In this document: piece by piece, positions 32,561 to 43,460 of the stretch | How the letters are laid out: every line of letters starts with the position of its first letter | How positions within the stretch are numbered: position 1 is the stretch's first letter | Assembly (NCBI GenBank): GCA_010909165.1 | Contig: MU008210.1 | Location: 124,001-188,000, forward strand | DNA length: 64,000 bases | Source of the DNA: Anthoceros angustus | Lineage: Eukaryota > Streptophyta > Anthocerotopsida > Anthocerotales > Anthocerotaceae | Direction: 5' to 3' | Notes under the pieces: generated by a model | The model's input: the letters and a program-made list of their open reading frames with translations, nothing else | Told to the model about the DNA's origin: nothing | Database searches by the model: none | Made by a program: the position numbers and the translations under genes

Positions 32561-33808
32561 GAGATTAGAACGCGAGGGGCGTTCATGCCCAAGGTATTTG
32601 TTGAGCGTGAAGTGCAAGTTCACGGAGCATGGAATCATGCCGGATGGTTGTCCAGGAAGGGCGGTCTTTCTCCATAAAGCCGCACCCTATTGCCTAAGGA
32701 AGGCATCTGTACAAACTTGGGCGGACGAGAGATCCACGGTGTCTCGGTTAAGGAGGCTACTCGTCACGGGCGCATGCGCGGAGGGTGGTGGACACTATTC
32801 TGCAGTGACCGTTAAGAAGATTTTGAATGCGGGTTTTGGTGGCTACGATGCAAAAGGATGTGTGGGAGTTCACTCGGAGGTGTGATGCGTGTCGAGGGTT
32901 GGGCGGCCTCGTTGTCGACACAATGGCCTCTTACCTACATCTTACCGCTAGCACCTTCGAGAAGTGGGGAATCGATTTCGTGGGACCAATCAAACCACCA
33001 ACGCAATGGACGAGGCGTACATTTTGGTGGCTACGGATTATTGCACAAGATGGTGGAGGCAAGCAACGAGGAAGGACGACGCACTGCGGTAAAGTTTTAT
33101 TCGAGAACATCATAACGATGGATGTCCTTTAGAGTTGGTCATGACCGGGGACACATTTCCTCAACTCTGTCATTGAGTCCCTAACCACCTACTTCAACAT
33201 TCGGCATCGAAAGACGACCCCCTACAACCCCAAGGCGAACGGATTGACGGAGAAGACGAACGGGTTGCTATGCACAATCCTCACCAAGGTAACTGTAACG
33301 CATATGTATGACTGGGATGCCAAATTGCATTCGGCACTGTGGGCTTACAGGACCGCGGAGAAGGTAACCACCAAGAAGACCCCTTATTATCTAACGTATG
33401 GCATGTCACCTGTGATGCCCGTGGAATTTGAAGTACCTACCTACAGGATCATGGAGGATGAACGCATGACTGTAGAAGATAGCCAGGTAGCTAGACTAGA
33501 ATCGTTCATAGAGCAGGAGGAACGTAGGGAGGATGCTTTAGAGGAAACCCAGCGGATTCAGGAACTCAGGAAGGACAGGCATGATGGGGTTGAGGAAGCA
33601 AGAGGCTATCGTGGACGGGGATTTGGTTCTTCTATATGATAGTCGGTACCTAGACTTTCCAGGGAAGCTTAGGCTAAGGTGGATGGGACCTTACGAGGTA
33701 GTCAGATACGAGAATGGATCATGCAACTCGGGTATTGCGGTGATTGCCGAGTAGAATGGGTGGAAGGTCAAGAAGTACCTGGTACTGTTTGCGAGGACGC
33801 AACAGTGA
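32561..33808 (+). pseudogene. E3 integrase, frameshifted
   Basis: The zinc-binding N-terminal domain (H2C2) is visible around 32760-32900 (GGHYSAVTVKKIL, then RRCDACRGLG). The catalytic core starts with [19 protein letters not shown] (first Asp, about 32960-33010). The second Asp region at 33140-33165 corresponds to DRGTHFLN of E4 but is out of frame. The Glu region reads ANGLTEKTNGLLCT (about 33235-33275). The C-terminal part has MSPVMPVEFEVPTYR, a charged helix and, after a shift, [13 protein letters not shown]. The stop TGA is at 33806-33808. Order RT-RNase H-IN defines the element as Ty3/gypsy. No chromodomain is seen. Confidence 0.75.
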
Positions 33809-33819
33809 GGTGGGGAGTA
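33808..33819 (+). promoter_or_regulatory. Polypurine tract of E3
   Basis: aggtggggagta lies immediately before the LTR terminus TGTGGAACG. The same tract abuts the LTRs at 2309-2320, 43661-43672 and 63142-63153. It is the expected primer for plus-strand DNA synthesis. Confidence 0.8.
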
Positions 33820-34009
33820 TGTGGAACGTAAAGTTTGGGCAACCAGCCCAAAAGAGTCGAACAAGTTTGATTTTTTGGCTAGACCGATTGAAGAGGAGCA
33901 TGCCGAAAATTTTGAGAATCTTGAAGCTGAGTTGTAATATTGTTAGGAAGGAAAAGGATATCCGAAGAAGAACGGTCAAACGACCCCGAAGGCGGAGGCG
34001 TCGAAGGTT

Positions 34010-34075
34010 GGTGGTGCGGACTACCACGGTGCCACCTCGGTAGGTGAGAAAAGCGGACTACAGTGGTAGCGGGAC
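34010..34075 (+). repeat. U3 palindromes of the B-type LTR
   Basis: ggactaccacggtgcc, cctcggtagg and ggactacagtggtagc lie 40-110 bp upstream of the TATA box. They are diverged relatives of the A-type array, in the same promoter position. Confidence 0.5.
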
Positions 34076-34116
34076 AGTGGTCGAATCTCAAAAAAAAAAG
34101 AATATAGGATATCCAC

Positions 34117-34123
34117 TATATAT
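34117..34123 (+). promoter_or_regulatory. TATA box of the E3 B-type LTR
   Basis: tatatat sits within ggatatccactatatatgct. The same context occurs in reverse at 62819-62825 in E4. AT-rich DNA follows to about 34200. Confidence 0.6.
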
Positions 34124-34369
34124 GCTCATCAATAGGGAATAAATATATAAGTAATTAGAAGTGATTAATTAGGATAGCGAGATAGGAAAATAGATAGAAT
34201 TAGGATTTTGGAATGATGAAAATCTAGGGTTGTGGCCGCCGGTGGCGACATCCAAAGGAGGCAAAGTGCGGTTTGGCGGCGCCAACTTCCTCTTGAGCTT
34301 GGGCGCTCACTTAGGCTGGAGGCGAGAGAAGGAAGAGAAGGCGCCATCGCGCGCCAGCGAGGAAGGCGG

Positions 34370-37300
34370 TGAGAACCCTAGCGAGAAAAGGAGAAGGAAG
34401 AGAGCTCGGGTGCTCTCCTCGAAAGGTCGAATGGAGGAAGGCGGAGGCGGAGGCCAAGGCGGGGCGCGAGGTTGGAGGAGGCGTGAAGGAAAGTGAGAAG
34501 GAGGGCTCGCGACCACACCGCGGCGCCACTGGAAGAATCGGGAGGAAATGGCAGCGGGAGAGGCTCACAACTACGTGTGTGCCTCGGGGGGGTGTTGCAC
34601 CGAGAAAAGGAGTGTTTGAGTGGCTTGGAGCCTGTTGGAGTAATTCCTTCCTTTGAAGCTTGAGAAGGAAGGAGCCATGCCTCGAGCTGGAAAGGCAAGG
34701 GAAGGAGCCGCTGGGCTCTTCCTCGAGGAGGAAAAGGAAAAGGAGGCTCGCGAGGAAAAGGAAAAGCGGGGGCTGCCGCCGAGGGAGGTGAACTTGTGAT
34801 GCCCCAATTCACTTGCTTTCGGCTCAACCCCGATTTGGTTGATTTTCGTGGGCGAGGAGGATAACATCCAATTGGGATGGGTGTATGGCCGCCAATGGGC
34901 CTACACCAATTTGGAATTGATTGAGGAGTGTTTCATCAACCTCCATCAATCGAGGCCCCCGCTGGAGAGGAATGCTCGACGGATCCATTCTGGACCGTAA
35001 GGAGCATTCGGCAGTGTATGGGAGGCCGAGAGCTCGGGTGCTCTCCTCGAAAGGTCGAATGGAGGAAGAGGACTCGACATCCAGAGTTCCTCGACATGAT
35101 GGATGGAGGAGGTGAAGGCCCACGCCAAGAATGGTGGAAGGAGAGCATCAAGGAGTGAAGTGGAGGCTCTTCGCAAAGATTGTCTGGGGTTGGTAAATTA
35201 CCAACGCTTATTTCAGCACCAACTTCCTCCAATTTTGTGGAAGATTTCCATGGAGCCAAGCCGATTGGGGACCATCATGTATGAGGCCTACATCCACCAG
35301 GAAGCTCCTCAAGCCAAATTCGTGGATGAGGAAGGCCAAGGCCCCTCTTAGCACCTATTTGGTGCATTTGTGGGAAAGCGGAGGGCTTCTCACAAGCAAG
35401 GAGCTTGAAGATGCATGGCATCCTTTGAGATAATCCATCTCAACCGAGGTTGGAAAGGCCTTTTGCCTTTTGCATTGGAAGACGGTGGGAGGTCGACCTC
35501 CACAAGCAAGGAGGAGAAGATGGAGGCAACAAGGTTGCGGGAGTGGGGCTTTCCCCACAGAGCAAGCGGGAGAGGAGGCGGCCAAGAGGAATGGTGGTCT
35601 ATGAGGAGGAGGTGATGGCCAAGGTGGGGAGTCCCACCATCTTGTGCCTAGGAGAGGCACCCGGCCTACCGGTGGGAGGCGGCCTACCCAAGGGTGGGCG
35701 GACTACCGTGGTAGACCACCACATGGGCGGACTACCGTGGGTGACCACCTACCACGGTAGGAGGCAGCCTACCCAAGGGTGGGCAGCCCCTGGCGGTGGA
35801 AGGGAAGGAAAGCAGCACGGCCGAGGCCACCATCTTGCGCTGGGAGGCGGATGGAGCGGCGGTGAGGGACCCGCCGCGCGATGGCCCAGTCAGGGAGGAA
35901 TTTCGCAAGAAGAGAGGGGGTGGGGAGTCCCACCATCTTGTGCCTAGGAGAGGCACCCGGTAGGCGGCCTACCCAAGGGTGGGCGGACTACCGTGGTAGA
36001 CCTACAGTGGTGACTACCGCAGTGGGGGCAGCCTACCCGGCGAGCACCCTCGCCGTGGCGCCTCGGTAGGGAAGGGAAGGAGAAGATAGCGGTCCGGCAA
36101 TTGGGCCGAGGCCACCACGCATTGGGAGGAAGGGATGGAGCGGCGGTGAGGGACCCGCCGCGCGATGGCCCAGTGCGGGAGGCTGGAAATTTCCAGCAAG
36201 AAGGTAGAGGGGGTGGGACCCCTAGGAGAATTGGGTGCTTGTGAAGCACTCAGTGTGGATTTGAAGGGGCTAGGACCTAGCAGCCTCCTTGTGGGCATGC
36301 CAAGAGGAGAAATCTCAAGACATGGCGGGAGGCGGGGACTAAATGGCAATTGGAGGCCATGGAGTCCGATGAAAAGGCGCCAAGTGGAAAAGGCTGAGAA
36401 GCTCCAAGCGACCTCATGGATCCGGAGAAGGTCCTAGAGGGAAGGTTGTCAAAGAAGAGCCATCGGACCACCCAACGGATTCATGGAGGCAGGCGGAGGA
36501 GCATTTTGCCCAATTAGAGCAAGAGCGAAGGGCAGAGGCTCTCGGGAAGGAGAAGATAGCGGTCCAGAATGGGCGGTGATGGCTACCAAGCCATCAAGAT
36601 CCGGACATGGAAGAGGAATTGAGAAGGATCGGTTCAATTTGGAGAGAAGCGCTGGGCTAAAATTCAAGACCGGTGCAAGTGGAGAGCGGAGTGCTTGTGA
36701 AGCACTCGGCCGTGTGGATTTGAAGGGGCTAGGGACTAGCCCTCCTTGTGGGCATGCCAAGGAGTGAAAGCCCAAGACATGGTGGGAGGAAGGCGGGGAC
36801 TAAATGGCAATTGGAGGCCATGGAGTCCGATGAAGGCAAAGCGGAAAAGGCTGTAGAAGAAGCTCGACCTCATGGATGGCGGGCAAAGTCTGGAGGAAGG
36901 TGTCGGCTAAGAGAGCTATTCGGGCGACAACCAGCAGGATTCATGGAGGCAGGCGGAGGAGCACTTTGCCCAATTAGAGCAAGAAACGAAAGGGCAAAAG
37001 AGGCTCTCGGGGGGAAGATAGCGGTCCGGCAATTGGCCAGAGCGGTGATGGCTACCCAAGCCATCAGATCCGGACATGGAAGAGGAATTGCGAAGGATCG
37101 GTTCAATTTGGAGAGAAGCGCTGGAGCTAAGCTCAAGACCTGCAAGAAATGAGCGAGAGGTGCTTGGCAGGAGAAGGTTGCCAAGCAAATGGCTTGGAAC
37201 AAAGGAGGTTCCAAGAGGAGCACCACAAGAAGGTGGTGCAGAATCTTGGTAGTAAGGAAGCGATTTTGGGCGGACTATGCCCTTGAGCAAAATTGGCCAG

Positions 37301-37745
37301 CCATAAAGGAAGAGGGAGGAAAATGTATCCCTCCATGTCAAGGTGGGGGAATTGACCACCTCAAGGGATGCCTACAAAGGTAGGTGTGAAGATGGAGAGT
37401 GGCCCACGGAGATTGATGATCTCCAAATGCAATATCATAGCTTGGGGGCTCACCTCCACAATAGAATTTTGAAGGCCAACAATGAGATCTTGCGTTTGGC
37501 CAAGAGGAGGACATTGGGTCCTCATGATGATGAAAGGGCGAGTGCAGCCGAGGCCTCCGATTTTGATGAGGCCATCGTGAAATGGACTCAGGAATCGAGA
37601 GTCGGGGAGATGAGGAGCGGCCGTGGCGCCAAGGTGGAAGATGGCGCGAGAGCAAGGAGGGGACAGCCCACCCTCACGGGGTCAACCTACCACGGTGGGT
37701 GACCACCTACCACGGTAGTCTGCCGGACTACCGTGGTGGCCACCA
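34370..37745 (+). pseudogene. LTR-encoded ORF, B-type (E3 LTR)
   Basis: The basic N-terminal frame is 34369-34656 and ends SNSFL-stop, as in E4. A second start follows (MPRAGKAREG at 34677). VYGRQWAYTNLELIEECF lies at 34888-34940, the WRLF / FLQF / MYEAYIHQ module at 35100-35350 and the HLWE-like end near 35370. Palindrome-rich spacers (35700-36070) come next, then two copies of a MATKPSRSGHGRGIE segment (36575-36625 and 37045-37090). RDAYKGRCEDGEWPTEIDDL (about 37367-37426) and HLHNRILKANNEILRLAKRR (37451-37510) follow, with palindromes at the end. Module order equals the A-type ORF. Several frameshifts. Unknown function; coiled coil predicted by eye in the second half. Confidence 0.6.
35702..36070 (+). 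repeat. Palindrome groups inside the B-type LTR ORF
   Basis: gactaccgtggtag occurs at 35701-35714, with related copies at 35731-35761 (ctaccacggtag) and 35986-36000. The surrounding block (ggcggcctacccaagggtgggcg) is itself repeated at 35679-35700 and 35964-35985. Confidence 0.65.
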
Positions 37746-38118
37746 GGTGATGCCGGACTCGGGGTGCAGTGAGGCGCGGCCTGGGCCGGGGGAGTGGGCC
37801 GGTGGTATACCAGAAGAGGGGGTGGGAGACAACCCCACCGGAGGAGAGACGGGGCAGGACCAGGCCGGAGGAAGAAGGAGGGTGAGAAGTTCCCTCACGA
37901 GCAAGGAGGGGGGCGGGAGAGAGTCAAGCAAAAGGGCCGGAGAAGTTAGACATCGGTGACAATTGGGGAAGACTCTTTGAAGATGCTCCATGGATAGGTA
38001 TGGACAAACCAAAGAAGGAAGGAGCAAGAACTCACCCAGAGGCATCGGATGGAGAAGAAGAAGGAGAGGGCGGACTACCATGGTAGGTAGTCACCTAGTC
38101 GCGGACTACCGCGGTAGT
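37686..38118 (+). repeat. Palindromes at the end of the B-type LTR ORF
   Basis: ctaccacggt variants lie at 37686-37739, and gactaccatggtaggtagtc and gactaccgcggtag at 38072-38118. The latter pair is also present in the fragment 10980-11445. Confidence 0.65.
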
Positions 38119-38993
38119 GTGACGAGCGGCAGGCGGAGAGGCTGGAAAGGCGCTAGGTGCGGGAGGCGCGATTCTGGAAGGAAGAGGAATAGGCGCCGCG
38201 GAGATGGAGGAAGGGCAGATTGTACTTGCCCCACACATTAGGCGACAAGATGGGAAGGGCAGAGCAAAAGGAGGCGAGGGAGCCAATCCACAAGACATGT
38301 CACCACCCCAAGATAAGACTAGAATGGTCAATGACCATAAATGAGCTTTGGGGAATAGGAAGGATAGGTGGTGTGGTGACATCCTTTAAGGATGATCTTA
38401 GGTGAAGTTACTAGAATAGAATTTACCAAGGATACAATAGACTTAGGTGCGGACATTAAATCTTGGTAGGAAATAATAGAAAATTGGAAAAGGTGACTGC
38501 AGAGGGTCACCTAAGGGAGGTTGTATGTGGAAGGCCTCCTATAAGAGGAGGAGGATTTCACAAAGTAAAGTATCATGTCTTGCGCTTCCACCTCATCGAG
38601 TCCTTTGCCATTCTGAGGAATTTCGTGCGTGAGCCAACCGTCTGGTAGAGAGGAAGTCGCGGTGGTCGGAGTGCTTGGTGGAGGACTTGCTCTGCAAGTG
38701 CCTAAACGAGTTGCTCCCCTTGTGAATGGTTGTTGTGAAATTGCTTTGCTTTGGGTGTGTGGCAAATGCCGGGGAACTCTCGGGTAGACTAGGAAAGACT
38801 CCCTGGCGCTCGTGGTGTCAAACTCATAGCAACCGCCCAAGGAAGAACTTCTGGTGGAGGCCGACCCAGGCGGTTGTGCGTGGGCGGTCGATGGCCAGGC
38901 GAGGTTAGAATAGGAGGAAGAGGATGAGGAGATGAGAAGATGAGTAGAGGATTAGAGGTGTAGGTGTTAGTGGAAGGCCACAGGCGAGCCTAA

Positions 38994-39298
38994 GGGACGA
39001 ATCCCAAATGCAAGTAAAGCGCTCCACAGTGGAGAAGAGTGGTCTTAGAAGTAGGGACGAAATCGCGGTGTGGATCGGGGGTCCACAGGCGCCGTGATAG
39101 GCTCCTCACTGAGGCGGGACACCAATTGTGTTGTGTCGTTGTAGGTCGATTGGTGATTTTTGGCGGTGCAAGTGGTGCAGGCTGTAAGAGGAGAGTAGAG
39201 GCGCCTTGCTTGTTTAGAAGGCTGAGAAGTTGTGTCTGCGGTGGCGATTGGTGACACAAGGCCTCGAACTTTCACACAAGTCTCATGGGACGAAACCC
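38994..39298 (+). promoter_or_regulatory. GGGACGAA(A/T)CCC hairpin pair, E3 LTR
   Basis: gggacgaatccc is at 38994-39005 and gggacgaaaccc at 39287-39298, 80 bp before the LTR end. Order and spacing are as in the other LTRs. Confidence 0.5.
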
Positions 39299-39889
39299 AA
39301 CGTACGAAGCGACAGTGGGATAAGTGTGGCCGCTATAGTGGGAGGACCTCGGGAGTGCCCCGGGTTTTCCCTACCACAGCACCATGTGAGCAAGTTGATC
39401 CACCTTCTCCTCTCGAGCTGCCAATTGCTTGGCAAGAGCCTTGTTCTCTCGAATATGATTGTTTGCCTCCTGTAGCCTTGTTTCAAGACTCTTTTCCAAG
39501 TGCTCCACTTGAGCCTCCATCCTTATAACATCCTCCACTTGGGTTTTCCGCTCGCCTACCGCAATTTCCCTTGCTTGGTAGGTCCTTGTCTTCTCGCCTC
39601 CGTCTTCAAGAATTCAACTCTCCTCTTGGCGGCTCCTATGTCTACCTTGCTGAACATCTCCCCTATGCGCATCTCCTCCAACATGTCTAAGTCTCCTTTC
39701 TTACCTCGGAGACTCAAGGCCTTTGCCTTGCTCATGGGATCTTACATCCCTTGCTTCCCTATGATGAGCTCCCGCTCATCACTTGGTGGGCAACTCCTCC
39801 CACCGTGACTCCATCCGCTCGCCCACCTAGCAGGGCGGTTGCCTTCTTATCTCCTCTTGGGAGCTTCCAAACCGTGACTTCCTTTCCCT

Positions 39890-39943
39890 CCTACCGTGGT
39901 AGGAGGTGCTCCCCGTAGGACTACTTCCTACCGTGGTAGGACT
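39890..39943 (-). repeat. Palindrome group in E2 3' LTR ORF
   Basis: Two cctaccgtggtagg palindromes flank a damaged one. Same position in the ORF as 8396-8447. Confidence 0.65.
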
Positions 39944-41031
39944 AATTCCTATTGTAGGCCTTGTCATGAGAGGACGAAGGGGTCCCAAACCCTTGTGGGA
40001 ACACCTCCCACCCTCGCGGCGGGATTCTGCCATGGTAGGATCTATCCTACCTTCCATCTCCGCATCCTCCGCGGTCCAAACTTCAAATCCCCTACAACTT
40101 CTCCTTGCAAGTCCTCCTGCATCCTCGGCCTATCTTTGGAGGATTCCTTCCAATAATGTCGGTGGTCTGCGGCACCTCCTTTAGCGCAAAGCACCAAGCA
40201 CTCCTGTCCCTCTCACAGGCGTAAGTACACAATGTTAAAGGGATGCTTGGAATCATCCAACTCCTTACTTGTGAGTAGCCCTCTACTTCCCACAAATGCA
40301 CTAGATGCTTGGAATCATCCAACTCCTTACTTGTGAGTAGCCCTCTACTTCCCACAAATGCACTAGATAAGTGCTAAGATAGCATCTTCATCCAAGGCGT
40401 TGGGTTTGACAACTTTTCCGGTGGTAGGTGTATGCTTCATACATGATGAGCCCCCAATCCGGCTTCGCTCCTTGGTGATCTTCCACAGAAAATGGAGGAA
40501 GGTAGTGCTGAAATATGACACCCTTGGATTGCTCACCAAGCCCAAAACAATTCTTGTGAACAATCTCCACTTGGGCTCCAAGATTTGGTCCGTCCGCCAA
40601 CCGTTCTTGGACTTAGCCTTCATGCCCCCTTGCATAAGTGTAAGGGCTCCCTTGGGAAGATCCGCCGTTGATGCACGCTTGCCTCCACTCGTTCCTTCCA
40701 TCAACGTGATTCCGCTATCCTCGCTATCCGGCCTGCCATATACCTGTCGTATGCTCCTTACGGTCCAACATCGTGGATCCGTCCGTGCGTTCCTATCCGT
40801 AAGGCAGCCAATTCCTCTTCCGTCTGTTGCAGATTAGCAAAACACTCCTCTATCAATTCAAGGTTGGTGTAAGACCAATGTCGCCCATACACCCACTCTA
40901 GCTGAATATTCTCCTCTGCTGCCCAAGGTCGAAAGTCGAAAGGTCTCTAGAGGATAGCTGGCCCTACGTAAATAAGGGCATGTCAAATTTCCACCCTCAG
41001 TGATCCTCCTGCCTTAGACCTCTTGCCTCCT

Positions 41032-42900
41032 GCGCCACCTCCTTGGTGGACGCTCCTTCCTTAGCTGCTACCTCCTTGCCCTTGGTCATGGTAGGCTTGG
41101 TCATGGCCTCCTTGGTTAGTACTTGCACGAAATTGAAGAAAAGTGATGCCTCTCCTGCAATTCCTGCAGCTCCTGCCAGCTTCTTATCCTTGCAAACGTT
41201 TCTCCTCCTCCTCAGCGATTTGCTCTTGCTCACAGCTCAAAGGTCCTTGCCCTTGCTCTCCTCCTGCAGTCCTTACACCTTGGCGTCCCCAGAAACCCCG
41301 ATTTTTCCTGCAAGAGAAAGCTCAACAAAATTCCCCCACGGACTCTTACACCTGCCACAGCAATTTAGGAGCCCTTCCTGCACGGTTTCCTAGCAATCTT
41401 GCCACGCTCCACCCTCCTAGGCACCCTCACGAGCTTGGCAAGTGTTGGGTTGCGCCCCAACCTTCTTCTCCCTTCTCTTCTTCCTCTTTTTCCTCCTTCT
41501 TCCTCTCTTGGGCGCTGGATTTCCGCCTCCTTGCTGAGCTTGCGCCCTCCTTCTCCTCTCGGCAGGCGCGTGTGCGGCGTTGCTGTATGGGGCCTTGGGC
41601 AGCTTGAGGTGTGGCGGGCGCCTTCTGGTGGAGTCTCCTCAAGTTTCGAGTTGTGGCCTCCTGCGCTGCGCCACCTCCTTGGTGGACGCTCCTTCCTTAG
41701 CTACTACCTCCTTGCCCTTGGTCATGGTAGGCTTGGTCATGGCCTCCTTGGTTAGTACTTGCACGAAATTGAAGAAAAGTGATGCCTCTCCGCAATTCCT
41801 GCGGCTCCTGCCCGACTTCTTATCCTTGCAAAGCGTTTCTCCTCCTCCTCGGGATTTGCTCTTGCTCACAGCTCAAAGGTCCTTGCCCTTGCTCTCCTCC
41901 TGCAGTCCTTACACCTTGGCGTCCCAAACCCCGATTTCTCCTGCAGAAAGCTCAACAAAATTCCCCACGGACTCTTACACCTGCAGCAATTTAGGAGCCC
42001 TTCCTGCACGGTTTCCTAGCAATCTTGCCACGCTCCACCCTCCTAGGCACCCTCACGAGCTTGGCAAGTGTTGGGTTGCGCCCCCTTCTTCTCCCTTCTC
42101 TTCTTCCTCTTTTCCTCCTTCTTCCTCTCTTGGGCGCTGGATTTCGCCTCCTTCTGAGCTTGCGCCCTCCTTCTCCTCTCGGCAGGCGCGTGTGCGGCGT
42201 TGCTGTATGGGGCCTTGGGCAGCTTGAGGTGTGGCGGGCGCCTTCTGGTGGAGTCTCCTCAAGTTTCGAGTTGTGGCCTCCTGCGCTGCGCCACCTCCTT
42301 GGTGGACGCTCCTTCCTTAGCTACTACCTCCTTGCCCTTGGTCATGGTAGGCTTGGTCATGGCCTCCTTGGTTAGTACTTGCACGAAATTGAAGAAAAGT
42401 GATGCCTCTCCGCAATTCCTGCGGCTCCGACTTCTTATCCTTGCAAACGTTTCTCCTCCTCCTGATTTGCTCTTGCTCACAGCTCAAAGGTCCTTGCTTC
42501 CTCTCCTCCTTACACCTTGGCGTCCCACCCGATTTTCCTGCAGAAAGCTCAACAAAATTCCCCACGGACTCTTACACACCACGCAATTTAGGAGCCCTTC
42601 CTGCACGGTTTCCTAGCAATCTTGCCACGCTCCACCCTCCTAGGCACCCTCACGAGCTTGGCAAGTGTTGGGTTGCGCCCCAACCTTCTTCTCCCTTCTC
42701 TTCTTCCTCTTTTCCTCCTTCTTCCTCTCTTGGGCGCTGGATTTCGCCTCCTTGAGCTTGCGCCCTCCTTCTCCTCCTCACACAGGCGCGTGTACGGTAG
42801 CGTTGCTGTATGGGGCCTTGGGCAGCTTGAGGTGTGGCGGCGCCTTCTGGTGAGGCCGTCTCCTCAAGTTTCTGAGTTGTGGCCTCCTGCAGGCACCTGC
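41032..42900 (-). repeat. Tandem triplication within A-type LTR ORF
   Basis: Three direct copies start at gcgccacctccttggtggac (41032, 41668 and 42289), with periods 636 and 621 bp. Each spans the Lys/Glu-rich N-terminal part of the LTR ORF. Copies differ mainly by short losses in cctcctcctc and ctgcag-like tracts. Confidence 0.85.
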
Positions 42901-43125
42901 AGCCACTTTTATAAGTCACCCAAGGGTTAGAAAAAGTAACTACCATTCTATCCTGCCCTTGGATGTGTGCCACGTGGCCCCTTTCCCACCATTGATGTTA
43001 GTTTCCTAATTTCCTTATACTAAAATACCAATTTCTCCTATTTTCTAATTTCTAATTATTGGAAATTAGCCTCTAATTTCTTAATTACCTATTTTGGCCT
43101 ATTTATCTAGTCCACTAAAAGACCC

Positions 43126-43134
43126 TATATATAG
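43126..43134 (-). promoter_or_regulatory. TATA box of E2 3' LTR
   Basis: tatatatag lies 180 bp upstream of the ATG at 42946, in the same context as the other A-type LTRs. Confidence 0.65.
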
Positions 43135-43183
43135 CAAGCCTATCCTGCCTAAAACATAAGCTACTTTCCTTAGCAACCTATCT

Positions 43184-43460
43184 CCTCGTGGTAGGACATC
43201 CTCCTACCATGGTAGGCGTTTTCCCTTTCTCCTACCACGGTAGGAGTTTCTCTCTGGGTAGGATACCTTCCTACCCTCTCCTACCATGGTAGGAGCTATT
43301 CCTACTGGTAGGTGATCAAAACACTAGCGGTCATCCTCCTCGGTGGTAGGATCTCCTACCCTCGTCTACCACATGGTGGTAGGAGTTTCTCCTACCCTCG
43401 TCTACCATGGTAGGAGTTTCTCCTCCTCGGTGGTAGGACACCTCCTACCACTCATGTAGG
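43184..43460 (-). repeat. Palindrome array, E2 3' LTR U3
   Basis: About ten copies, including two ctaccatggtagg. One extra copy relative to E1 arises from a short local duplication (ctcctaccctcgtctacca at 43348 and 43390). Confidence 0.75.

Larger units (their letters stand above)
26332..39378 (+). mobile_element. E3: 5'-truncated Ty3/gypsy element with complete 3' LTR
   Basis: The plus-strand order is partial gag with zinc knuckles, protease, reverse transcriptase, RNase H, linker, integrase, PPT and LTR. The 5' LTR, PBS and start of gag are missing. In their place stands an inverted B-type LTR (20043-26331). RT and RNase H are the best-preserved coding regions of the window. The right end (CCTACCACA at 39378) abuts the middle of an A-type LTR. 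Confidence 0.85.
33820..39378 (+). repeat. E3 3' LTR, complete, B-type, 5559 bp
   Basis: This runs from TGTGGAACG, directly after the PPT, to CCTACCACA. It contains palindromes (34010-34075), a TATA box (34117-34123), a coding-like region (about 34370-37740), more palindromes, an AT-rich trailer and the GGGACGAA hairpin pair. Being bounded by PPT on one side and the TGTGG/CCACA terminus on the other, it shows directly that the extra ORF is inside the LTR. Confidence 0.85.
39380..42946 (-). pseudogene. LTR-encoded ORF, A-type (E2 3' LTR), C-terminally truncated
   Basis: The first ATG after the TATA box is at 42946 (MVVTFSNPWVTYKSG), open for about 97 codons into a Glu/Arg/Lys-rich stretch. 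TKGKEVVAKEGASTKEVAQ follows in three tandem copies (41085, 41700, 42330). The WVYGRHWSYTNLELIEE-like module is near 40855-40905, and KWRLFTRIVLGLVSNPRV with MYEAYTYHRK at 40390-40620. The coiled-coil and C-terminal modules are cut off at 39379. This is the copy where a start codon is easiest to argue. Confidence 0.55.

Noticed and set aside
32502-32885. Separate small gene at the start of E3 integrase
   Set aside because: It is the zinc-binding part of integrase read in a partly shifted frame, not an independent gene.
20043-39378. A single large palindromic transposon with the two B-type LTRs as terminal inverted repeats
   Set aside because: The outer flanks do not show matching short duplications, the left LTR lacks its inner 390 bp, and the interior is ordinary gypsy gag-pol. 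A rearranged or misassembled retrotransposon explains it more simply.
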